The notes beneath the pieces are model-generated. The model searched no databases. It was not told the DNA's origin and saw nothing but the letters and a program-made list of their open reading frames with translations. From Capillibacterium thermochitinicola (lineage in GTDB: Bacteria > Bacillota > UBA4882 > UBA10575), in NCBI RefSeq assembly GCF_013664685.1, contig NZ_JAAKDE010000008.1, positions 1 to 64,000 on the forward strand: a stretch of DNA of 64,000 nucleotides. Reading direction: 5' to 3'. Positions 9,347 through 18,332 of this stretch are shown here, one piece after another (within the stretch, counting starts at the first letter, position 1; each line of letters opens with the position of its first letter). A program made the position numbers and the translations under genes.

Positions 9347-9436
9347 TTAATAGTAAACTGAACCCAACACCAGGAGGATGAGGATTAAAAAGATCAAAAA
9401 TGGGAAGAAATTATGAAATCCAGTAGTTGTGCTCAT
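9347..9436 (-). CDS. YjcZ-like 29-residue hydrophobic peptide
   Basis: The minus strand encodes a 29-residue peptide that begins MSTTTGFHNFFPF, continues as one very hydrophobic helix (LIFLILILLVLG) and ends in SVYY. AGGAGA lies 6 to 7 bases before the ATG, and a terminator follows directly. Composition, size and a terminal aromatic/small pattern match the YjcZ/SscA-type small sporulation membrane peptides of Bacillota. In that family many members are made in the mother cell or the spore; that link is family knowledge, not shown here. Confidence 0.7.
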   Translation of the reverse strand: MSTTTGFHNFFPFLIFLILILLVLGSVYY

Positions 9437-9631
9437 CACTATTCTCCTTTCTATCGGCCGATCTTCACTCTGGTACCATTTTATGTTCTTCTTTCTTATT
9501 TGTTTTAAGGCTGAAGGAATAAAATCAAACCATCCCGGGAACCGGTTTTAGCAGCGCAAATGGAAGAAGCATAGAAGTATATGGGTGGAAAAAGCGGGGA
9601 AACTAAATCTCAAAAGTAAGGAGGTGTTGGT

Positions 9632-10087
9632 TTGGAAAGTCGTAATTGGCTCAGTCCGATCAACAATGATTTTTGGGGTGAGCGGTTCTTTAACCATTTA
9701 CTTCCGCGCAGTTTTGGTGAGTTTTTCCGCGGAGCCAGTTTCGGGCCTTCGGTTGATTTAAAGGAGACCGATCAGGAGATCATTCTCGAAGCGGATCTGC
9801 CGGGTATGAACCGGGATGATCTGGAGATCACCGTGGATCATAACCAGATTATCCTTAAAGGGGAAATGAAACGGAACGAAACTAAGGAGGAACGGGGGTA
9901 CCATTTAACAGAACGTCGCTACGGCACTTTCTACCGGGCCATTCAGTTGCCGGTGGAAGTCAAGGCCGAGCAGGCGAGTGCGAAATACCGGAATGGTGTC
10001 TTGGAAGTGCGGGTACCCAAAGCGGACTCGGCAAAAAACCGCGGTTATAAGCTAAAAATCGAAGGAGACGACTACCCTGTGCAATAG
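9632..10087 (+). CDS. Hsp20/alpha-crystallin small heat-shock protein
   Basis: ATP-independent holdase chaperone that forms oligomers and binds unfolding proteins. The 151-residue protein carries a full alpha-crystallin domain at about residues 42-140, with PSVDLKETDQEI, the EADLPGMNRDDLEI segment and the GVLEVRVPKA motif that normally reads GVL-I-VPK. The start is TTG at 9632 behind a near-perfect AAGGAGGTG site. No CIRCE element (TTAGCACTC-N9-GAGTGCTAA) is visible in the 195-base upstream gap, so HrcA control is not supported. Confidence 0.93.
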   Translation: MESRNWLSPINNDFWGERFFNHLLPRSFGEFFRGASFGPSVDLKETDQEIILEADLPGMNRDDLEITVDHNQIILKGEMKRNETKEERGYHLTERRYGTFYRAIQLPVEVKAEQASAKYRNGVLEVRVPKADSAKNRGYKLKIEGDDYPVQ

Positions 10088-10106
10088 GGATTACCGTCCC
10101 CTCGGC

Positions 10107-10137
10107 AGAAGACCCGTTTGGGTCTTCTTTTTTATTT
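10107..10137 (+). terminator. Terminator after hsp20
   Basis: The stem AGAAGACCC / GGGTCTTCT with a GTTT loop is followed by a T-rich tail. It lies 20 bases after the hsp20 stop codon. Confidence 0.9.
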
Positions 10138-10311
10138 ATTGGGCTTGGTTTTCAGGCCTTTTTTGCAAAGATTTTCACCGCTTCCGAACTGTTGAAAAGA
10201 GAAAAAAGGTAAAGAGAATGATTTAAAGAAAGGAAAAATTCTCCGTGAAATGGAATTAGTTAAATAAACAGCAACGGTGTTCTCTGGTATTCCACTTTTG
10301 GAGGTTAGCCC

Positions 10312-11373
10312 ATGAAGAAATTCCGCCTCATCTGGCTCTGTTTTTTCCTCTTCCTAGCCGTTTCTCCGGTGGCTTCGGAACTGGCCGAGGAGGAGACGAT
10401 TGTGCTTCAGGTTGTGGGCGAAGCCTTGCTCAACGCCGGTGATATAGCCAAGGCTCGTGAGCTCGCGGTGGCGAACGGTTTACAACAGGCAGTAGAACAG
10501 GCGGTCGGTATTTTGGTTTATAGCGAGACCCAGGTGGAGAATTATGAGTTAATCAGGGATTCGATCCGCCTCCGCTCCGCCGGTTATGTATCAAGTTATG
10601 AGATCATTGATTATTGGGTGGAACAGAATGTCTGTAAAGTTCTGCTTACGGTTGGGATTAAAAGAGGGAGAATGATCGAAGATTTGCAGGAACTCCGGCT
10701 CAATTTGAAGCTGGCGGGGGACCCCCGTTTGCTGGTCTCGGTGGTGGCCATAAACCGGGACCTGGCAACCGCTGGCTTGGAAACCCAACTGGTCGATGGG
10801 CTGAGACAGGCCGGATACCAGGTGGTCACCGCCGGCGGGCAGCAGGCGGGTGGCGCACAACACGACCTATTGGTTCAAGGAATGGTCCTCGGTGAAATAC
10901 TCGGTCGTTTCCACGGCTTTGTTTCCTGCCGGGTTTTTTTGGAGACGAAAGTGGTTAAAACCGGTACCGGCGAAGTCTTGGCGGTTCAAAACTGGCAACA
11001 AACCGCCGTAGATCTGACCGCCGCGGCGGCGGCGGAAAAAGCCATGCGTCTCGCCGGCGAGAATTTACTCCCCGCCCTCCTTACCGACCTGGCCGGAATA
11101 ATCACCGAAGCACGTCTCCTGACGGTGGTTGTCGACAACGTTTCTTATCAACAGCTAATGCAGTTTCAGCAGCAGTTAAAGGAGACCCCGATGGTGAAGG
11201 CGGTGCAATTACGGGAATATGCCGGGCACAAGGCGCTGCTGTCCGTGGAAACAACGCTTACCGCACCACAGCTTGCCGACCAGCTGGCCGGTGGGCGGGG
11301 GATGGATATAGAGATTACCGGTGTTTCTCAATTTTTGATCAAACTGATCTTTCACGGTGGTTGGAAGCCATAA
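10312..11373 (+). CDS. Exported protein with FlgT-N/LPP20-like domain (gene 1 of exported cassette)
   Basis: A 353-residue protein with a Sec signal peptide (MKKFRLIWLCFFLFLAV, likely cleavage near residue 23) and no lipobox cysteine. Residues about 30-120 resemble the N-terminal domain of the flagellar-ring protein FlgT and related LPP20-type folds: VVGEALLNAGDIAKARELA, then LQQAVEQAVGI, SETQVENYELIRD and SAGYVSSYEI. The C-terminal part (about 260-345) has a beta-alpha pattern (VVVDNVSYQQLMQF, VKAVQLREYAGHKAL, LADQLAGG) often seen at the C-terminus of such proteins. It starts an apparent four-gene operon of exported proteins. The ribosome site is GGAGG. No flagellar genes are present, so a flagellar role is not implied. 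Confidence 0.7.
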   Translation: MKKFRLIWLCFFLFLAVSPVASELAEEETIVLQVVGEALLNAGDIAKARELAVANGLQQAVEQAVGILVYSETQVENYELIRDSIRLRSAGYVSSYEIIDYWVEQNVCKVLLTVGIKRGRMIEDLQELRLNLKLAGDPRLLVSVVAINRDLATAGLETQLVDGLRQAGYQVVTAGGQQAGGAQHDLLVQGMVLGEILGRFHGFVSCRVFLETKVVKTGTGEVLAVQNWQQTAVDLTAAAAAEKAMRLAGENLLPALLTDLAGIITEARLLTVVVDNVSYQQLMQFQQQLKETPMVKAVQLREYAGHKALLSVETTLTAPQLADQLAGGRGMDIEITGVSQFLIKLIFHGGWKP

Positions 11374-11374
11374 A

Positions 11375-12250
11375 TTGAAACAGGGGGTGGTTGCCACGCG
11401 TAAGAGAAAATACTCCTTATTGGCCTTGCTTTGCCTGCTCTTTCTGGTTATGACTTCCCTGGCCCGCGGACAGGACGAAGGAATGATTGAAGAGGTTGGC
11501 CTGGGCCGGATTGACTGGGGTAACGGCCTGATCTATGTGGTCGGTTATGGGGCTCCACCAAAGGGAGTCTCCGGACCGCAGGCCCGATTGATGGCCCGGG
11601 GGGCGGCAAAGGCCGATGCCTACCGTAATGCGGCGGAAGTATTGAACGGGGTCCGGGTGAACAGTGAGACCTACGTTCGAAATTATGTGATGCAAAGTGA
11701 CGAGATCAGGGTTGTGGTTGAAGGTTTTGTCCAGGGGGCACGGATCATCAATGTCAACCAACTATTGGACGGCACGATTGAACTCACGATTGAGTTACCC
11801 TTGGGCGGACAAGCCGGACTCACCTCCTTGCTGAACCGCCCGGAAATTGCGGAGAGGATCAGTCCTTCTTCCCCGGCGTTTTATGAGTATCCCGCGACCG
11901 GGGTTTCTGCGCCTTATACCGGGGTAATCATTGATGCCCGTAATTTGGGAATAAAACCTGCCCTTTACCCGCAAGTTTTTGACTACGAAGGGAATCTTCT
12001 CTACGCGGCCACCATGGTCAACATGGCACGGCCGGGCTTTACCACCATCGTGGCTTACGCCCGTTCGGTTGATTTAGCCCGTAACCTGCCCCGTCTTGGG
12101 ACAAACCCACTGGTCTTAACGGCGGACAGTGCGGTTCCCGCGGAAGGTGAACGGACCGATTTGGTTCTCGGGGTGGAAGCGACGCGTCAGTTCCGGCGAC
12201 TGAATCCCGAGGTAATCAAGAACGGGGCCGTGGCTTTTGTCATCGACTAA
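11375..12250 (+). CDS. Exported LPP20/FlgP-like protein (gene 2 of exported cassette)
   Basis: The protein has a positively charged N-terminus and signal helix (YSLLALLCLLFLVMTSLARG) without a lipobox. The LPP20-like core includes GLIYVVGYGAPP, QARLMARGAAKADAYRNAAE, VRVNSETYVRNY and VRVVVEG-type beta strands. LPP20/FlgP proteins form rings or surface layers at outer membranes in other bacteria. The start is uncertain: TTG at 11375 has GGAAG with 7-base spacing and directly follows the previous stop, while GTG at 11357 and 11387 are in frame. The second half (about residues 165-290) has a small beta-rich domain (GVIIDARNLGIKPALYP) of unknown role. Confidence 0.65.
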   Translation: MKQGVVATRKRKYSLLALLCLLFLVMTSLARGQDEGMIEEVGLGRIDWGNGLIYVVGYGAPPKGVSGPQARLMARGAAKADAYRNAAEVLNGVRVNSETYVRNYVMQSDEIRVVVEGFVQGARIINVNQLLDGTIELTIELPLGGQAGLTSLLNRPEIAERISPSSPAFYEYPATGVSAPYTGVIIDARNLGIKPALYPQVFDYEGNLLYAATMVNMARPGFTTIVAYARSVDLARNLPRLGTNPLVLTADSAVPAEGERTDLVLGVEATRQFRRLNPEVIKNGAVAFVID

Positions 12251-12297
12251 CGGGCTGGAGGAAGGGGGGAGTTGGTTCGTCAAGGGAACCAACGGTG

Positions 12298-13359
12298 ATG
12301 ATGAGAGGGATAATGAAAATAACCTGTCTGACGCTGGTCTTTTTGTTGGTGTTTAATTCTTTCCCGGTCGCCGCGGCGAACACACGATCGGACACCGGGG
12401 AAATGGTAATCAAGATTGGCGTGGCCACGGCGGTTGTGGTCGGGGCGGTTTGTCTGATCCGTACCGCGATTATCAACGGGAAGGCCGGGAAACTATACCA
12501 CGAAGGGGAGAAATTGGCGGCGGCCGGCGACTGGCCGGGCGCAGTTCAGGCGTATACCAAAGCTTGGGAACTGAACCCGGATTATAAGGATGTGGCCGCA
12601 AAACTGGCGGAGGCGAAGGAAAAGGCGGGGACAATGTATTTGCGCTTGGGCGACGAGGCCTGGAAGGAAAAGAAATTGGAAGCGGCCGAGGCATACTACC
12701 GCCAAGCTTTACAGTACATCCCGGCCTCGACCGAAGCGCGCCAGAAACTGAACCAGTTAGCCCAGGAACTGGCCTGGGTACACTACCGGCGGGGCTTAAG
12801 CTATGAAGCGGTTAACCGCTGGCCGGAAGCCTTACAGGAGTACGAACGGGCTTATTTATTGGCCCCGGAAATAAGCGAGTTTGCCGACCATTACCGCCGG
12901 GCGAAGGCCAACGCGGACCAGAATCTACCGCTCAGAACCGTTTTGTTCTTTATCAATCATACATCCACCGCCGGGGTTGAGGAGCTTCTAGCCCGGGAGT
13001 TACAACAGCAAATGCAAGCGGCTGCCAATGGTAAATATGTGATGTTGGATTACACCAGGACGCAAGCGGTCCTGACCGAACAAGCCGCCGCCTTAGGCGG
13101 TGAATTGGACGAAAAATTAGCCCTGGATCTTGGCCGGATCCTCGGTGTGGACGAAGTGGTCATCGGGGCAATTCATTCCTTTGAGGTGCGCAACCGGGTC
13201 CGCATTGAAGTCTCCGCGAAAAGGCTTCAGATTCCCACCGGCCGTGTTAATAAGGAAGTCAAACCTTTCACCTATACTTTTGCCCGGGGCGCCACGGCGG
13301 CGAACTGGCGGGACGAGTTACCAAAACTCGCTACCGAACTTGCCAAACGACTTAACTAA
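12298..13359 (+). CDS. Exported TPR protein with CsgG/FlgO-like C-terminal domain (gene 3 of exported cassette)
   Basis: The roughly 353-residue protein has a signal peptide (ITCLTLVFLLVFNSFPVAAA) and a second hydrophobic segment at about residues 37-60 (MVIKIGVATAVVVGAVCLI) that may anchor it. About three tetratricopeptide-like repeats follow (residues 65-205: GDWPGAVQAYTKAWELNP, LEAAEAYYRQALQYIP, WPEALQEYERAYLLAP). The C-terminal domain (about 215-350) resembles the nucleotide-free sandwich of CsgG/FlgO/TolB-N proteins (RTVLFFINHT, LARELQQQM, LDLGRILGVDEVVIGAIHS). The ATG at 12298 follows AAGGGA with 10-base spacing; other in-frame ATGs at 12301 and 12313 are possible. No transcription stop separates it from its neighbours. 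Confidence 0.65.
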   Translation: MMRGIMKITCLTLVFLLVFNSFPVAAANTRSDTGEMVIKIGVATAVVVGAVCLIRTAIINGKAGKLYHEGEKLAAAGDWPGAVQAYTKAWELNPDYKDVAAKLAEAKEKAGTMYLRLGDEAWKEKKLEAAEAYYRQALQYIPASTEARQKLNQLAQELAWVHYRRGLSYEAVNRWPEALQEYERAYLLAPEISEFADHYRRAKANADQNLPLRTVLFFINHTSTAGVEELLARELQQQMQAAANGKYVMLDYTRTQAVLTEQAAALGGELDEKLALDLGRILGVDEVVIGAIHSFEVRNRVRIEVSAKRLQIPTGRVNKEVKPFTYTFARGATAANWRDELPKLATELAKRLN

Positions 13360-13389
13360 GAATTTGAACTAGAGTAAAGGATGCTTTCG

Positions 13390-15991
13390 ATGAAAAGAGT
13401 AAGCCGATATTTTCTCGTTATTGTCGTGTCGTTCACCTTTTTGTTGCTTAACAACTTTCCATGCTTGGCCCAGGCTGACCTAGACCGGAGCCTTGATCTG
13501 CTGGCGGCCCGTATTGTTGAACTCATGGATGAAAACACCGGTTCGCCGGGGGGGGACGGAGAAGATGCGCATTGCCGTCCTGGACTTTCCCGATCTGGGG
13601 GGAAATGTAACCGGGTTGGGGCGGTTTGTTGCCGAAGAATTAACGACGCGCTTGTTTTTAACCCGGCGTTTTGAGGTCATCGAGCGCCAGCTGCTCAATA
13701 AAGTCCTTGATGAGCTAAAATTAAGCGCGGCCGGTTTCGTCGATTCATCCTCGGCGCAGGAACTAGGGAAGCTCCTTGGTGTTTCGGCGGTGGTCTCCGG
13801 AACCCTTTCCCAGTTGGCGACGACTGTCCGGGTGAACGCCCGCGTGATTACCACATCAACCGGGAAGATTGTGGCGGCTGCTTCGATCGAGTTGTCGAAG
13901 GACGAGGGGGTTATGCAGCTGCTGCAGACTATGGTTCCGCCCGGTGGCGGTATCTTTTCCGACCCCGGGGCCACCCTGCCGGGACGACCGGGGGAGGGGC
14001 TTGGGGGACACTCCGCACCGGTGGACAGCGGCGATAACCTGGGGGGAGGTTTTGCGGGGCGCGAGGAGCAGACCTATAAAGACCGCATCGAACAGGCGTT
14101 GAGTAGCGGCGAGTACCTGAAAGCCCATTCCCTTTGCCAGGAAGCGCTGGCCAAGTTTCCCGCTTTTGCCTTTGCCCATGCCGCGCTGGGCTATACTTAT
14201 CTGCGGATCAAACCGGCCAACGAGGAACAAGCGCTTCTTGCTTTAGAAAAGGCGGTGGCTTTAGCCGAGGATCCATGGGGTGACGGTTTTGCCCATTATT
14301 TATTGGGCCGGATCTATGCCAACCGGGGGCGTCGGCTCGAAGCCCGCTCGGCGCTGGAGAAGGCGGCCCTGCGCCACCAAGCCGTCGGCATCAGACGGTC
14401 ACCGGAGGATTGGTTCAACCAGGCGGTCCGGATGTGCCTGGAATTGTACCGGGAGGAGATCGAGGCGTGCTGGGCGGAACAGGACTATACCCGGGCTATA
14501 AATCTTAGTCAGCAAGTGATTGACAAATTTAACCCCGCTTTTGCCTATACGGCCAAGGGTTATTCCCTTCTGAAAAGCAAACCGGTACGGGCCGCGGAGG
14601 CGTTGAACTCTCTTTTAGCCGCATTGGCCTTGGCCGAACGACCGTATGGGGATGGCTGGACTAATTATCTGCTGGGTTGGGCCTATTGGGAAACGGGGGA
14701 CAAAGATAAAGCGCAGGAAGCTTTAGAACGGGCAGTGGCCAGCGCACAACAGTCTGCGGTGCTTTCCTCTCCCGATTGGAAAACCGATTGTCTTCGCCTT
14801 TTGCGCTATTGTTACGAAGGGAAGATCGAAACCTTCCTGGTGAACGGGGAGTATGACGAGGCCATCGATTTTCTGGAAGGGGTTATTACCTTCGTTCCGG
14901 ATTATGCTTACGCTTATGTAGTTTTAGGGTACTCTTATCTAATGACGGAAAAAGCGCCCCGGCGGGCCCTTGAAGTTTTGGAAAAGGCAGTAGCTCTGGA
15001 AGAAGCACCGGTGGAACCGGGGTGGACGGAATACCTGTTGGGTTGGGCATACCAGCGTAACGGGCGGCATGGTCCCGCCGTTGACGCGCTGGGGAAAGCA
15101 TTGCGCAAAGCCGAAGAGGCGGGATTGGCACCGGAATGGGTGGCCGACGGCCGCCAGCGCTTGGCGGAAAGCTATGACCAGCTTTTTAACCAGTTCCGCT
15201 TGCGGGGCGGTAATATCAGCTATTATCTGGTCTTGGCCGAAGCCAGTATTGAACTCCTTCCCGAATATGCCACCGGCTACGCCGTGAAAGGATACTGTTT
15301 GACGGAGCTCGGTACCGAACGGACCGCGGAGGCTTTGGCGCTCTTACAACAAGCGGAGGCGTTAAAGGAAGACCCCACGGGGGACGGTTGGATTTACTAT
15401 GCTTTCGGGCGGGTATACCACCAAAAGGGAGAGCGGAAGACCGCCATGTTTTATCTGGAACAGGCGCTCCGGCGCGGGGCCGAGGCGAATGTTTCCGAAC
15501 GCTACTACTGGTATCGACAGTGCAACACCCTGTATCAACGCCTCTCCAAACAACACCGGTCCATGTACGGACTGGCGGTCACCATGGATTCCACGGTCGA
15601 AGAGCCCTATTTTATGCTGAAGATCGGTTCGGAAGAGGGCCATCCTTTCACTTCCTTTACCGGATTAAAGCTGCGGTTGGGGGTTTCTTCGGAGCTCTGG
15701 CGGGCTGAAGCCGGCGGGGAATTGGCGTGGGAAGGCGATATTTTTCCGCCGACGGAGTTTCTTGGTTGGTATGTTTTACTGGGTGGGGGAGTATACGGTG
15801 TCTATGGAATGAACGAGGGCACCGGTGATTACCTGGACCTCGGCTTTTACTTCGGGTTTGAGACCGGCCTAAGGTTTTATTTTGGCGAGGCTAACCGTTT
15901 CTGTTTCACGATCGGTTCCGAATACCGTTTTTACCCCGAAGGGGAAAGTACGGTAGCGTTTGGGGTTAATCTTGGTTTGCCCGTCCGGTAG
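13390..15991 (+). CDS. Exported CsgG/FlgO-like + TPR protein with C-terminal beta-barrel, frame interrupted at a G8 tract (gene 4 of exported cassette)
   Basis: Gene 4 starts with ATG 13390 (AAAGG upstream) and a signal peptide ending near LAQA. The frame breaks at eight G bases (13548-13555). With seven, ENTGSPGGTEKMRIAVLDF reads through and gives one 866-residue protein; as written the first frame stops at 13674. The N-terminal domain (about residues 20-180) is FlgO/CsgG-like: RIAVLDFPDLGG, GRFVAEELTTRLF, FEVIERQLL, LGKLLGVSAVVSGTL. A Gly/Pro-rich linker and at least five TPR-like units follow (EQALLALEKAVALAEDPWG and similar, recurring about every 130 residues with a GDGW-YLLGWAY motif). 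The last 150 residues alternate hydrophobic and polar positions as in an eight-stranded outer-membrane barrel. Confidence 0.7.
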
Positions 15992-16005
15992 GAATTGCTC
16001 AAACC

Positions 16006-16040
16006 AAAAAGACCCTCACATAGAAGGGTCTTTTTCTTTT
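16006..16040. terminator. Bidirectional terminator between the exported cassette and the SpoIID gene
   Basis: The stem AAAAAGACCCT / AAGGGTCTTTTT with a short loop has T runs on both strands. It lies between the convergent stop codons at 15991 and 16071. Confidence 0.9.
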
Positions 16041-16070
16041 GGCATTGTAATTCCAGAAGATCAACGGTTA

Positions 16071-18125
16071 TCAGTAGAGCTTGGTGATGGTGGTTCCGGG
16101 ATAATAATGGCCAAGGATATCTTGGGCGGAATAGCCGTCGGCGGCCATCCCCGCGGCGCCGCTTTGGTCCATGCCTACCCCGTGGCCGAACCCGGCACCG
16201 GTGAAGATAAAGAAGGCGGGGAGCCCGTCGGGGCCCAATTTTGGCTCGACGATAAACAGGTTGCTTCTTAGCCCGCCTAAGCTGGATCGGATCGCATCAC
16301 CGCTGATCCTGAGTTGCCCTTCGGTTCCTAAAATCAGCACATGTTCCACCCGACCGCAGGCCGCCCGGCCGACGGTGATGATCCCGGTGATCTGGCCGAT
16401 CTTGGCCCTCTTCTGCAGGCGATGTTCAATTTCGCTGCGGGGAACGATCACCCGCCACCGGTAAGCGCTCCGGGCGCTATATTTCGGGTTGGACGAATAG
16501 GAAGGAATCCGGGTCGCCACCCAGTCGGCCAACTTGGCCGGCGAGAGGAGCCCATTGTGGGCTTCCACCAGCTTGTCCGGTACGGCCTGTAAGTAGGGCG
16601 GGTAAAAATTCCAAGTGACCGGCGGCACGGCCGAATACCCGCCGGAGTTAGCGGAGTAAAAAGCCGAGATCGGTTTGTTGTTAAAAGTCAAGATCTGCCC
16701 CCGGGTGGCGTCTACTGCCTGCCGTACCGCGGCGTTTTCGCTGGTCACGCCGTTGTAGGCTTGGGAAGCCACGGAGCCTAACAGGTCAAAACCGCGTTGC
16801 TTGTAACGGCCAAGGTTGGCGTAGGCGTAAGTTCGGGCGGCAATCGCTTGAGCTTGCAGGGCTGCCGCGGGCCAGGAGGAAGGCATCTCGGAAGGAACGA
16901 CGGCATACAGATATTCCTCCATGGTAAGCTGGTTGACGATGGTCATCCCCGCCGAGAAGGGGAGGAGTTGAATTGTTCCGCGGTACGCCCGGGTTGCTTC
17001 GCCCGCCCAGAAGTAACCGCGCCCATATTCCATCTGAAACAGAAGCGTGGTGGCACCAGGGTCAGTGTAGGAAAGGTTAACCGGCTCCGCGCTTTCAAGG
17101 AGAAGGTGATCCCGGTCATTATAGACCTGAATCCGGCCTTGCGGGCTAAAGGAAAACCTTAAAATGGTCTGGGGGGCGCCGGTGAGCATTTCGGTACCGG
17201 AGGCGGCGGTCAGACGGAAGGGGCCGCCGGTTTTTGCCCAAAGGGTATGCACTTGTTCGGCCAGGCCGATCCGGACGGTGGTCATGCCGGTTGGATCTCC
17301 CGCCAAGGGCACGGCGCGGGGGGCGGCGGCGGTTTTCCGGTGAGTGGCGGCTTCCTTTTCCTCTTCAACCACCAGCTGCGGATGGGCGGCCACCAGATTT
17401 TGCAACTCCGCTTGGATTTGGGGATTCCCCGGCGCCACCCTTTCCGCTTGTTTCAAACGGTTGTATGCTGCTTTGTAATTGCCCAACCCCAAATCGGCGC
17501 GGGCCAGCTCATAGAGGGCCACAAAGAGGTTGGGGTCTTGGGTTAAGGCTTGTGTCAAGTTGGTCTTGGCCTTGGCGAAATCTTCCTCCGCCAAGTTAAT
17601 CATGCCCAAAAAGTAGTAGGCCAATGGGTGAAAGGGCGAAAGCGTTATGACTTGTTGCAAATGGTCCTTAGCCAGAACATAAACACCAAGTTCATAGGCG
17701 GCCAACCCTTTCCAGAAGGCGGATTCGGCCGAAGCTTCCGGCGGTTTGATCGCCAATACCTGGTAATAGTTCCCGGCCAGATAGGTGGTAGCCAGCAACG
17801 CATTCCAGTACGCCGTTTGGTTTGGGTTGGTGTTTACCAGATGGGTGAGGTGGCTGATGGCTTCGTCGAACCGGCCGGCCTCCCGCAGGAGATAGGTTAA
17901 GTCAAAACGGATTCCTTCATCCGCCGGATTGGCCCGAACGACTGTTGCCATTAGGTCAAGGCTTTGGTAAAATTCACCTTGGTAGTAAAGATCAAGTGCC
18001 TTCTGATACCGGTCCATTGTCGTGGGGGTCGCGTCTTCATACGCGGCTACGATTAAAGTAATGACGGCGACGATTACCAGCAACAGTAAGACGCCATAAA
18101 AACGGGTGGAAGTTAAGCGTTGCAT
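16071..18125 (-). CDS. TPR protein with SpoIID/LytB catalytic domain
   Basis: A 684-residue membrane-anchored protein. The N-terminal helix (residues about 9-30) is followed by a TPR-type solenoid (about 35-250) and a SpoIID domain (about 355-680). SpoIID is a lytic transglycosylase that cleaves glycan strands denuded by amidases during engulfment. The active-site Glu segment is visible (VPSEMPSSWPAAALQAQAIAARTYA), as are ISAFYSANSGGYS and the C-terminal GFGHGVGMDQSGAAGMA block. Sporulation SpoIID proteins are about 340 residues and have no TPRs, so this is a longer LytB/SpoIID homologue that may act in vegetative wall remodelling. The start has AAAGGAAGG on the minus strand. Confidence 0.88.
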   Translation of the reverse strand: MQRLTSTRFYGVLLLLVIVAVITLIVAAYEDATPTTMDRYQKALDLYYQGEFYQSLDLMATVVRANPADEGIRFDLTYLLREAGRFDEAISHLTHLVNTNPNQTAYWNALLATTYLAGNYYQVLAIKPPEASAESAFWKGLAAYELGVYVLAKDHLQQVITLSPFHPLAYYFLGMINLAEEDFAKAKTNLTQALTQDPNLFVALYELARADLGLGNYKAAYNRLKQAERVAPGNPQIQAELQNLVAAHPQLVVEEEKEAATHRKTAAAPRAVPLAGDPTGMTTVRIGLAEQVHTLWAKTGGPFRLTAASGTEMLTGAPQTILRFSFSPQGRIQVYNDRDHLLLESAEPVNLSYTDPGATTLLFQMEYGRGYFWAGEATRAYRGTIQLLPFSAGMTIVNQLTMEEYLYAVVPSEMPSSWPAAALQAQAIAARTYAYANLGRYKQRGFDLLGSVASQAYNGVTSENAAVRQAVDATRGQILTFNNKPISAFYSANSGGYSAVPPVTWNFYPPYLQAVPDKLVEAHNGLLSPAKLADWVATRIPSYSSNPKYSARSAYRWRVIVPRSEIEHRLQKRAKIGQITGIITVGRAACGRVEHVLILGTEGQLRISGDAIRSSLGGLRSNLFIVEPKLGPDGLPAFFIFTGAGFGHGVGMDQSGAAGMAADGYSAQDILGHYYPGTTITKLY

Positions 18126-18230
18126 TTTTCCTTCCTTTCTTTACCAAAATCAGCTAATATTGTATGGACTTGATGGTTTTATTTTATTTCTTAACACCTT
18201 GAAAGTCAATGAAAGGAGACCGGGTTCCAG

Positions 18231-18332
18231 TTGGTAAAAACAGAAAACGGACTGCTCAAAGAGGGTATTTGTCATGTAAGTAACCAAGTGTCCGAAAAGA
18301 TCATGAGCGAAGGTTTAAGGGTGGTCGCGTGA
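18231..18332 (+). CDS. Possible 33-residue leader peptide coupled to the MFS gene
   Basis: A short open frame starts at TTG 18231 and ends in TGA, which overlaps the ATG of the MFS gene (TGATG). AAAGGAG lies 13 bases before the TTG, a long but tolerable spacing. The peptide is hydrophilic (ENGLLKEGICHVSNQVSEKI). The overlap suggests translational coupling, but the frame may be fortuitous. Confidence 0.3.
   Translation: MVKTENGLLKEGICHVSNQVSEKIMSEGLRVVA

Noticed and set aside
9437-9631. A CIRCE element before hsp20
   Set aside because: The characteristic TTAGCACTC-N9-GAGTGCTAA pair is absent.
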